A DNA stretch of 64,000 nucleotides from JBFWUW01 sp050247075 (GTDB lineage Bacteria; Planctomycetota; Planctomycetia; Pirellulales; JBFWUW01), in assembly GCA_050247075.1 (NCBI GenBank), contig JBFWUW010000015.1, positions 1 through 64,000 of the forward strand. Reading direction: 5' to 3'. The notes below the pieces were generated by a model. It was not told the origin of the DNA, made no database searches, and worked only from the letters and a program-made list of their open reading frames with translations. The position numbers were made by a program, and so were the translations under genes. Below, one piece after another: positions 57,492 through 64,000 of this stretch (positions are counted from its first letter, which is position 1; the number at the start of each line of letters is the position of its first letter).

Positions 57492-58132
57492 CAATTGATT
57501 CTTTCCAAGAACTTTTCCCGCGGTTGGCAAAAAGTCTTGCCAATCTCGTTGTCGGTGCGAACGGACACGCAGCAACAGCACGAGTCGCCTGGTAAGGGCA
57601 ACGTGCCACAGCGATGCGGTCCTACAACTCGCGTGCCTCGCGCGGTCAACGGGCTATCGCCACGCCACACGGGGCGGGCAACGCCAATATTGACCCCGGC
57701 GAAGCGCCGCACACAGCTTACAAAGGCCGCACGGCACCGCGGGAGGGAGTTCTTCTAGGAGGGATCCAGGACGAAAGACGCCGGACGCGGGCCGCGTCCA
57801 ATAAAAGCCATCGACACCTGGCGGTTATCCGATGGCTGACTGGCAGTTAGTCCACTGGATATGTCCGGCTTTGTTAGGGCCGGTAACAGAACTATACGCG
57901 ATGAACGGCCATTCACCAAGTGCTCTATCCCATGAATTTGCCCGCAAATTCCCCCCCTGGCCAGCGACCGGCAACGCCACGCCAGCGATTATGCCGGATA
58001 AACAACCTGCCCGGCCCGCTGCATGATTGTTGGCGAAAAATCGCGCAGGGTGGGACGAGCGGATATCGGCTCCCCATTCATTCGCGGTTTATCCGCGATG
58101 TCCCACCAAGTCCGCGATTTTCCCGCCGGTTC
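57492..58132. other. Intergenic region; inverted repeat near its right end
   Basis: No supported gene. From about 57500 to 58020 I see nothing definite. At 58032-58056 and 58100-58127 imperfect arms (GGCGAAAAATCGCG...GGTGGGAC and its complement) form a large stem-loop just 3' of the DUF1501 gene, enclosing a smaller CGCGGTTTATCCGCG hairpin; it is a plausible terminator. Confidence 0.55.
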
Positions 58133-59566
58133 CTATGCCAACTCCGCGATCGGCTGATGGTCCTCGATGATCCGCACGATTTCCCGCGGCAGGCCGCGGG
58201 TGACGCGCAGCTCGCTGGCGTCCAGCAAGGTGTGCAGCACTGTAGCCAGCAGATGGTGCGGCCGATACGGCATGCCGATAGCGCGGCCCGCCTGGCTGTC
58301 CGATTCGCCCACGATCTGGCCCATCTTCAGGCCGCCGCCCGACAGCAGCAGCGGCGTCAGTTCGCCGTAGTGGTCGCGTCCGCCGTCGCGATTGATGCGG
58401 GGGGTGCGCCCCATTTCGCCGGTCACGGCCAGCAGAATCTTGTCTTGTAGGCCGCGCTCATGGACGTCTTCGATAAAGGCCGCCACGGCATGATCGACCT
58501 GCGGAGCCAGCCATTCCATGCCCCCCATGTACTTGGGGCTGTTGCCGTTGGCGTGCATGTCCCAGCCGCAGTCCGAAACGGTCACAAACCCGCAACCAGC
58601 CTCGCACAGCCGCCGCGCCAGCAACATCTGCTTGCCGAGCAAATTGGTGGAGCGGTGCATGTCGTTCCAGCGCTGCGCCTCGGCATTGTTGAACAGGTGG
58701 CTGGTATCGTACCTGGCCAGGGTGGCCGGCGATTCCTGGGTCAGATCGAAGGCCGCCGCCACGCCGCGGGCGATCACGTCGAAGGCTTGCTGCTGGTACT
58801 TGCCAACGCCCTCAAACTGGCCGCTGGCATCCAGCCGCCGCCGCATTTGGTCTAGCCCGCTCAGCAACGAGCGGCGGTCGTCGAACCGCTCGCGGGGGAG
58901 CGTCAATTGCATGTTCTGCTTGATCTCGCCCCCGCCTTGCGGATCGAAGGCCCGGTAGTGGGCCGGTAAAGAACCGGGATCGGTCAGCGTGGGAAGGGCG
59001 CTGGTTTCAAAATTGCCGCGCAGCTTCAGGCCGGCCTCGACCGCCTCGGGCAGCACCAGCGTATTGCGGGGCGTGCCCAACGTGGGATGGTTGGTTCCCG
59101 CCACGCGGGCGTACACGGCGCTCATGGAGGCCTTCAGCTTGTTACCGCCGCTGACGACCTCTTGGTAGGTGTGGCCCGAGTTGTTCGATCCGTAAGAACG
59201 GACGATGGAAAAATGTTTCGTCAGCCGGGCCAACCGCGAGAAATGCCCGCCAAAGGTAATGCCCGGCAGATCGGTGGCGACCTCGCCAAATTGCGCCCTA
59301 ATCTCCGACGGGGCCGACATCTTGGGGTCAAAAAACTCGATATGCGACGGGCCGCCTTGCAGAAACAGCAGCACCACCGATTTGTCGCGCACCAGCGAGA
59401 CACGCTGGCCCGACTCCGCCGCCACGGCCCGCGCCGCCAACCAACCGGGCAGGTCCATCCCCCCCAGGCCAAGCGCCCCCAGCCCCAACGCTCCGACGCG
59501 CAGAAAATCGCGCCGCGCCAAGCCCTGGCAATTGCGGTCGGGTCGAGTATCGCTCAGCGTCAGCAT
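58133..59566 (-). CDS. DUF1501 exported protein
   Basis: A 477-aa protein from the ATG at 59566, which follows GGGAG. It has a twin-arginine leader (ARRDFLRVGALGLGALGLGG), so it should cross the membrane folded. The mature part matches DUF1501, the large sulfatase-fold-like family abundant in planctomycetes: VVLLFLQGGPSHIEFFDP at the start, GGHFSRLARLTKHFSIVRSY, GCGFVTVSDCGWDMHAN and LLAVTGEMGRTPRINRDGGR with DHYGELTP. These proteins are usually encoded next to a DUF1549/DUF1553 cytochrome-type protein; none is adjacent here. Biochemical role is not established. A stem-loop follows the gene. Confidence 0.92.
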   Translation of the reverse strand: MLTLSDTRPDRNCQGLARRDFLRVGALGLGALGLGGMDLPGWLAARAVAAESGQRVSLVRDKSVVLLFLQGGPSHIEFFDPKMSAPSEIRAQFGEVATDLPGITFGGHFSRLARLTKHFSIVRSYGSNNSGHTYQEVVSGGNKLKASMSAVYARVAGTNHPTLGTPRNTLVLPEAVEAGLKLRGNFETSALPTLTDPGSLPAHYRAFDPQGGGEIKQNMQLTLPRERFDDRRSLLSGLDQMRRRLDASGQFEGVGKYQQQAFDVIARGVAAAFDLTQESPATLARYDTSHLFNNAEAQRWNDMHRSTNLLGKQMLLARRLCEAGCGFVTVSDCGWDMHANGNSPKYMGGMEWLAPQVDHAVAAFIEDVHERGLQDKILLAVTGEMGRTPRINRDGGRDHYGELTPLLLSGGGLKMGQIVGESDSQAGRAIGMPYRPHHLLATVLHTLLDASELRVTRGLPREIVRIIEDHQPIAELA

Positions 59567-59773
59567 CAGCAGCTCCCGCGAACAGGTGAAACTCCGCCCG
59601 CCATTATACGTCAACAACCGTTGATGCGAAAATGGCATTCTTTGCCGAGTTCGGATTCGTCGAGCCGAAACCCGATTAACCGCCCGCGGTGTGCTTAGAA
59701 TAGTCCAGGTGCTACGTTAGACCGTCTCGAGCTGTTCCGATGTCCGACTCGCCCAAGCCTCCTGGAGTAGACA

Positions 59774-60880
59774 ATGCCTGGCAGAATTGGCTGGTTCCTC
59801 ATGTGGTGCGGATCACTGACGATTGGCTGTTTGGCGTCCACGCTGTTCGCCCAGTCCACGGAGCCTGGTCCGGAAAACTCCTCGATTGGCAAACCCATTT
59901 CCGCCATTGCACCCTTCGACGCGGAACAAGCGGGAGTCCATCAAGCGGCATGGGGTAAACACCTCGGCGTGGCGGTTGAATCGGCCAACTCGCTTGATAT
60001 CAAGATGGTTCTCATTCCGCCCGGCGAATTTCAGATGGGGAGCAGCGACGAACAGGTTGAATCCGCACTGCGGTTGGCGGCGGAACTCAAGGTCGACGAA
60101 AACACCCGAAAACGGATTCGCGAGGGGGAACGGCCCCAACATCGAATGCGGATCGCCGATCCGTTTTTCCTGGCGGACACCGAGGTTACGATTGCCCAGT
60201 TTCGCAAGTTCGTCGAGGAGACTGGCTATCGGACTCAGGCGGAAGAGTTGCAAACGGGAAACTCCGCGGACCCCAACAAAGCCTCCGCCGATGAGCGAAA
60301 CGGTTTCGATTGGCGTTCCCCCGGTTTCGCGCAACACGCGGACGCCGCGGTTTCGCAGGTTACGTGGAACGACGCGGTCGCCTTCTGCAACTGGTTAAGC
60401 AAGAAGGAAAGCCTGCCGGTCAGTTTTCGCGATGACGCGGAGGCGGGATGGGTGTTGCTGCCCCAGGCCAAGGGCTACCGACTTCCCACGGAGGCTGAAT
60501 GGGAATACGCGGCTCGCGCCGGCACAAACACGCACTTTCACGCTGGCGACGACCCCGCGATTCTAGCGGACTATGGCTGGTTCGGGTTCGAATCGGGCAG
60601 CACACCCGTGCGAGTCGTCGGCTCAAAGTTGCCCAATGCATTCGGCCTGCACGACATGCACGGCAACGTCGGCGAATGGTGCCAGGATTTCTACGATCTT
60701 ACGTCGTATCCCAAGCACTATGTCACGAGCCGCCCCGAACTAGACCCCCGATCGCGCCGCGTCATTCGTGGTGGCGACTGGTGGGGAAATGCCCTGCGAT
60801 GCCGATCGGCGTTTCGAGGTTACGGAGATCAAATCACCCGCAGTGACGATCTTGGTTTTCGCCTGGCTCGTACACCGTAG
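59774..60880 (+). CDS. Secreted SUMF1/FGE-like protein
   Basis: A 368-aa protein with CTGGAG upstream of the ATG and a signal peptide (WFLMWCGSLTIGCLASTLFA). The body is a formylglycine-generating-enzyme fold: MVLIPPGEFQMGSSDEQ, DTEVTIAQFRKFVEETGY, VTWNDAVAFCNWLSKKE, YRLPTEAEWEYAARAGT, HGNVGEWCQDFYD and VIRGGDWWGNALRCRSAFRG. Real FGE has two active-site Cys in the last segment; here only one (LRC) is present and the first position is Gly, so oxidation of sulfatase Cys is unlikely and a binding role is more probable. A role as FGE also cannot be linked to a sulfatase within the window. Confidence 0.87.
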   Translation: MPGRIGWFLMWCGSLTIGCLASTLFAQSTEPGPENSSIGKPISAIAPFDAEQAGVHQAAWGKHLGVAVESANSLDIKMVLIPPGEFQMGSSDEQVESALRLAAELKVDENTRKRIREGERPQHRMRIADPFFLADTEVTIAQFRKFVEETGYRTQAEELQTGNSADPNKASADERNGFDWRSPGFAQHADAAVSQVTWNDAVAFCNWLSKKESLPVSFRDDAEAGWVLLPQAKGYRLPTEAEWEYAARAGTNTHFHAGDDPAILADYGWFGFESGSTPVRVVGSKLPNAFGLHDMHGNVGEWCQDFYDLTSYPKHYVTSRPELDPRSRRVIRGGDWWGNALRCRSAFRGYGDQITRSDDLGFRLARTP

Positions 60881-60982
60881 GCCCGGCTACTTTCAAATTC
60901 GTACCAACGACTTCTGACCCTTCGACCTTCACGAGACCCGTACCGCTATCTGTCGTCAACAGTCTCCAGGCAAGGCTCCAAC

Positions 60983-62923
60983 ATGAAATATTGTCGCGCG
61001 GCACTCATCGTGGGATTGTCCTGCCTGGCCGCGGGCCTGCTGGCCGAAGAGCCTGCTCCATCCCCTTTAGGGAGCATGCTCAGCGAGGAGTTCGCCCAGG
61101 CTCGCGCGCGGCAAGGAATAGAAGAGAAGTTTAAGAATCATCTTCTCTATTCCGCCCGGCGATTTGAGGAGAGCCGCGGAGAGAAGACGTTTAGCGACAA
61201 GACGGGCAATTGCCGCTTGTCATGGGTCGAAAAACTGGTGCTGGCCCCACAAGACGCGATCGGCGCGGTGGATGACTTTACGCGAGAAATCTCCCAGGCG
61301 GCCTCCTCGGATAAAGACGTTCAGGATGTATTGGCCCTCATGGCGGCCCGGCTCGATGTACCCAAGCCCATAAGCGCAACGCGCGAAGCCCCTTCCGCCG
61401 ATCCACTGGCCGAGCTGGCTGGCCTGGTGGGCCTGGTGAAACAATCACTGTTAGCGGCACAAGCGCCGCTGCCGCCGACGGAGTTAGCGGAACTGCGAAC
61501 CTTGTTGTATGCCCAGACCACCGGAGAGTTGAAGTTTGGCCATTGCTTTGTCGACCAAGAAAAGGGCCGCCGGACCGCCGATCTCTTGGAGAAAATGGAC
61601 CGACGCGCACTGGCCCAAGCGGCCCTCTCGCTGGCCGAGGTGCGCGATGAAAAGCTGCTGGCCGCCGTGGCGAGGATGAAAGCCGCCGTTGCCACGCCCC
61701 AGGTTGCCGGCGTGACCGGCGGATTGCATCAACGCTTGGAGACTCCCCACGGGCCCATTCTGGTCGGCGGCACCGAAGCGAACGAGTACAACCTTGACGA
61801 GATGGCCGATGTGGCGGTGCTGGTTGATCTGGGTGGGAACGACACCTACCTCGAAGGCACAACCACCGAGAAGCGGCCCGTCCTGATCGTGATCGACTTC
61901 GCGGGGGATGACGTCCATCGGGGTGAGCAGCCGGGCATTCAGGGAGGAGCAATTCTCGGTGCCTCGCTGCTGCTCGATCTGGCCGGAAACGACACTTACC
62001 ACGCGGCCGATATCGCCCAAGGCTCGGCGCTTTGCGGCATTGGCGTTCTGCTGGACCTGGCGGGCGATGACCAGTATTTGGGCGACCGCCGTGTGCAAGG
62101 GCAGGCCACCGGCGGCTATGGGTTATTGCTCGACCGAACGGGCGACGACAAGTATCGCGCGGCGCTTCTGGCACAGGGTGTCGGCGGGCCGCTGGGCTGC
62201 GGAATGCTGGCCGATCTGGCGGGGGCCGATCATTACTTCGCGGGGGGCAAATACTCGGGTGGATACGACGATTCGCCTGGCTTTGGCGGCTGGTCGCAAG
62301 GTGTTGGTGTCGGCCCGCGAGGTGTCGCCAACGGAGGAATTGGCGTGCTGCTGGATGGCGGCGGCGATGATATCTACGAGGCGGACTACTTCAGCCACGG
62401 CGGCGGGTATTGGTTCGCGGCGGGAATTTGTCGGGACTTAGGCGGCAACGACCAGCGATTGGGAGCGACGCGCGAGAACTTCGACGGGACCGAACGAACC
62501 GTGCCCCGTTTCGTTCGCTGGGGGACTGGCTTTGGCTGCCACTATGCCGCCGGCTTCGTGCTGGATGATGAGGGGAACGATACTTATCAAGCCGATTTCG
62601 CCGCGGTTGCCTACGCTTGGGATGTGGCGGTGGCCGGCATCTGCGATCTGGCCGGCGACGACAAGTACCAGGCCGCCGCGGGCAGTGGCGTCTGCGAAGC
62701 CCACAACGCGGCGGTGGCGTTTCTGTATGACAAGCTGGGTAATGACGAATATCAAGGGGGCGTGGGCCGAACCGAGGAAAACACCGACTATCATCCCGAT
62801 GGCGGCAGCGGCAATTACACGTTGCTGCTGGATGAATCGGGAGAAGACATCTATCCCGCTGAGATCAAGAACGGAGCGGAACAAACCCGCGGCTGGGCCG
62901 GAGCGATGCTTTTCGATAGGTGA
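60983..62923 (+). CDS. Secreted GNDTY-repeat protein of unknown function
   Basis: A 646-aa protein with AAGG upstream and a signal peptide (RAALIVGLSCLAAGLLAEE). Residues 25-260 are helical with no recognised domain. From about 270 to the end there are some fourteen short repeats built around (L/D)L(A/G)G(N/D)D(T/K)Y followed by a Gly/Ala-rich strand with QG, for example VDLGGNDTYLEGT, LDLAGNDTYHAADIAQGSAL, LDLAGDDQYLG, CDLAGDDKYQ. The regular Gly-Asp-Asn pattern suggests a parallel beta-helix or Ca2+-binding repeat, somewhat like RTX nonapeptides but with a longer period. It follows the SUMF1-like gene by 102 nt on the same strand and could be in one operon. Confidence 0.75.
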   Translation: MKYCRAALIVGLSCLAAGLLAEEPAPSPLGSMLSEEFAQARARQGIEEKFKNHLLYSARRFEESRGEKTFSDKTGNCRLSWVEKLVLAPQDAIGAVDDFTREISQAASSDKDVQDVLALMAARLDVPKPISATREAPSADPLAELAGLVGLVKQSLLAAQAPLPPTELAELRTLLYAQTTGELKFGHCFVDQEKGRRTADLLEKMDRRALAQAALSLAEVRDEKLLAAVARMKAAVATPQVAGVTGGLHQRLETPHGPILVGGTEANEYNLDEMADVAVLVDLGGNDTYLEGTTTEKRPVLIVIDFAGDDVHRGEQPGIQGGAILGASLLLDLAGNDTYHAADIAQGSALCGIGVLLDLAGDDQYLGDRRVQGQATGGYGLLLDRTGDDKYRAALLAQGVGGPLGCGMLADLAGADHYFAGGKYSGGYDDSPGFGGWSQGVGVGPRGVANGGIGVLLDGGGDDIYEADYFSHGGGYWFAAGICRDLGGNDQRLGATRENFDGTERTVPRFVRWGTGFGCHYAAGFVLDDEGNDTYQADFAAVAYAWDVAVAGICDLAGDDKYQAAAGSGVCEAHNAAVAFLYDKLGNDEYQGGVGRTEENTDYHPDGGSGNYTLLLDESGEDIYPAEIKNGAEQTRGWAGAMLFDR

Positions 62924-62990
62924 AATCACGGCGATGGCAGTCCCGATGGTCCGCCCCCGGTTTTCGTCTTGCCATGCACCCCAGGATGTT

Positions 62991-63003
62991 TATACATTGT
63001 ATA
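62991..63003 (+). promoter_or_regulatory. Palindrome TATACATTGTATA upstream of the AbrB-like gene
   Basis: Perfect 6-bp arms TATACA/TGTATA around one base, 32 nt before the start codon and AT-rich in a GC-rich surrounding. It could be an autoregulatory operator overlapping a -10 region. Confidence 0.5.
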
Positions 63004-63034
63004 TACGTTGAATATTCTCGCCTGGGAGGTGCGC

Positions 63035-63262
63035 ATGATTAAGAACCTGACTCGGCATGGCAACAGTTGGGCGTTGGTGATCGACAAGCCGATCCTTGAC
63101 TTGTTGAAGATCGATCCCACGGCACCGCTGGAGATCAGCACCGACGGCCAAACGCTGACGATAACGCCCGCGACGGACGCCAAGCGGCTGAAGGCCTTTC
63201 AAGCCGCTCTGAACAAGGTCAACACCAAGAACGGCCGGGCCTTGAAAAGGCTGGGGAAATAG
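63035..63262 (+). CDS. AbrB/MazE-like DNA-binding protein
   Basis: A 75-aa protein with GGGAGGTG ahead of the ATG. Residues 1-48 form a swapped-hairpin AbrB/MazE fold (MIKNLTRHGNSWALVIDKPI, then LLKIDPTAPLEISTDGQTLTI), with a basic helical tail (ALNKVNTKNGRALKRLGK). Such proteins are transcriptional regulators or antitoxins. No toxin-like gene follows: 206 nt of repeat-bearing sequence separate it from the DUF1552 gene. The upstream palindrome TATACATTGTATA is a likely self-binding site. Confidence 0.82.
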   Translation: MIKNLTRHGNSWALVIDKPILDLLKIDPTAPLEISTDGQTLTITPATDAKRLKAFQAALNKVNTKNGRALKRLGK

Positions 63263-63363
63263 GCGATGGAGCCGCGCCCGCGAGGACCGATCCTACTCCT
63301 GGCAACCAAGAACGCGGCCAATGTCAGCTTTCACCAGCCACTCGCATTTCCCGCTGGTAAGAA

Positions 63364-63390
63364 GCCCCGGCGGGGGCGATAATCGGGGAG
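63364..63390. repeat. Single GCCCCGG palindromic unit
   Basis: AGCCCCGGCGGGGGCGATAA is one more unit of the family seen in arrays at 13749 and 17577. No other feature is seen in 63263-63468. Confidence 0.55.
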
Positions 63391-63468
63391 GTTGATTGTT
63401 GGGGCCGGTTGCCCGGCCCGCGTGGGCCTTGAACTCGTGTGGGGCTTGAACTTTTGCCTGGGTGTGCC

Positions 63469-64000
63469 ATGCCTACTTTTCGCGACCATCCCCTCTCTCG
63501 CCGCCACGTTCTACGCGGGTTGGGGGCGGCGATTTCCTTGCCCCTGCTGGATGCCATGTTGCCGCGGGCGTGGGCTGCGCCTTCGCAATATCGGCCGTTG
63601 GAAGAGTCTCTTGGCCCGCACCCGCGGCTGGTCTGCTGCTATGTACCCAACGGCGTGAATATCAAGGAATGGATGCCGGCGGATAGCGGGCCGGGGTATA
63701 CGCTTTCTCCCACGTTGGAGACGCTGCGCGAGCATCGCCAGGACTTCACCGTGCTGTCGGGCTTAGGGCATCCGCATTCCGAAGGGGGCCACAGCGGGGC
63801 CGATACCTGGCTGACGGGTGCCCATTTGAAAGCCGTGCCGGGGGCCGACTACACCAACACCATTTCGGCCGACCAGGTGGTGGCGGAACTGCACGGCAAG
63901 CAGACGCGGTTTCCCTCGTTGCAGCTTTCCGATTCCTCGGGGACCGGCGGCGCTGGCCACAGCCATACGCTGTCGTTCGACCGGGGAGGGACGCCCCTGC
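63469..64000 (+). CDS. DUF1552 exported protein, N-terminal part (cut by window end)
   Basis: An open frame of 177 complete codons runs off the window. It starts MPTFRDHPLSRRHVLRGLGA, a twin-arginine leader continuing AAISLPLLDAMLPRAWA. The mature start reads HPRLVCCYVPNGVNIKEWMP, then LETLREHRQDFTVLSGLGHP, HSGADTWLTGAHLKAVPGAD and GGAGHSHTLSFDRGGTPL, all matching DUF1552, another planctomycete family of exported proteins commonly paired with a DUF1588/DUF1592-type cytochrome. The ribosome site is not obvious (GGGTGTGCC just before the ATG). Function unknown. Confidence 0.85.
   Translation, partial: MPTFRDHPLSRRHVLRGLGAAISLPLLDAMLPRAWAAPSQYRPLEESLGPHPRLVCCYVPNGVNIKEWMPADSGPGYTLSPTLETLREHRQDFTVLSGLGHPHSEGGHSGADTWLTGAHLKAVPGADYTNTISADQVVAELHGKQTRFPSLQLSDSSGTGGAGHSHTLSFDRGGTPL

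Noticed and set aside
57920..58450. 176-codon plus-strand frame overlapping the end of the DUF1501 gene
   Set aside because: Half of it is antisense to DUF1501 and the rest crosses a large inverted repeat.

Overview
The window looks like a chromosomal segment of a planctomycete, probably of the Pirellula/Blastopirellula type. The evidence is family content: a DUF1501 and a DUF1552 protein with twin-arginine leaders, an SHD1-domain secreted protein, a secreted SUMF1/FGE-like protein, two giant proteins that begin with an LEPR-XLL-type segment followed by DUF4347, a SecA-like ATPase beside a TolC-family protein, high GC, and many short palindromic intergenic repeats. All calls were made by reading; no database search was run.

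Left part (1-24 kb): an IS110-family transposase, a small secreted protein, a CPBP membrane protease, a gamma-glutamyltransferase, a two-gene unit (DUF1328-like membrane peptide plus a small protein) behind a good sigma-54-type promoter and divergent from an NtrC-type activator, CorA, a two-domain ChrA chromate transporter, an XRE regulator with a palindromic candidate operator, a predicted 3'-5' exonuclease, a secreted alpha/beta hydrolase, tRNA-Glu(UUC), secreted acidic proteins, a thioredoxin-trypsin fusion, and an ECF sigma/anti-sigma pair. Spaces between genes are filled with several families of dispersed palindromic repeats; some repeats reach into coding ends and one lies inside a histidine kinase gene.

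Centre (24.4-50.9 kb), the most interesting part: a TolC-family outer-membrane protein and a short SecA-like ATPase overlap by 8 nt and are divergent from a 22-kb co-directional cluster. The cluster runs: giant LEPR-XLL/DUF4347/Tandem-95 protein (2535 aa), membrane PAS-GGDEF-HD protein, second giant protein (1763 aa), membrane PAS hybrid histidine kinase with REC and two Hpt-like modules, REC-histidine kinase, single REC protein, REC-HD-GYP phosphodiesterase. The first three genes overlap at start/stop codons. The two giants share a C-terminal membrane-anchor domain, and the two membrane sensors share an extracytoplasmic domain although their outputs differ. I infer a paired surface-protein/receptor signalling system that feeds phosphorelay and cyclic-di-GMP, possibly with a dedicated export pair.

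Right part (51-64 kb): CinA-like/nucleotidyltransferase fusion and glycyl-tRNA synthetase, an ArsR regulator with a clear operator followed by a secreted Cys-rich copper-storage-like protein, a stand-alone MraZ with repeated candidate operators, an RhlE-type DEAD-box helicase, the DUF1501 protein, a SUMF1-like secreted protein, an unrecognised repeat protein built on GNDTY motifs, an AbrB/MazE-like protein, and a DUF1552 protein cut by the window end.
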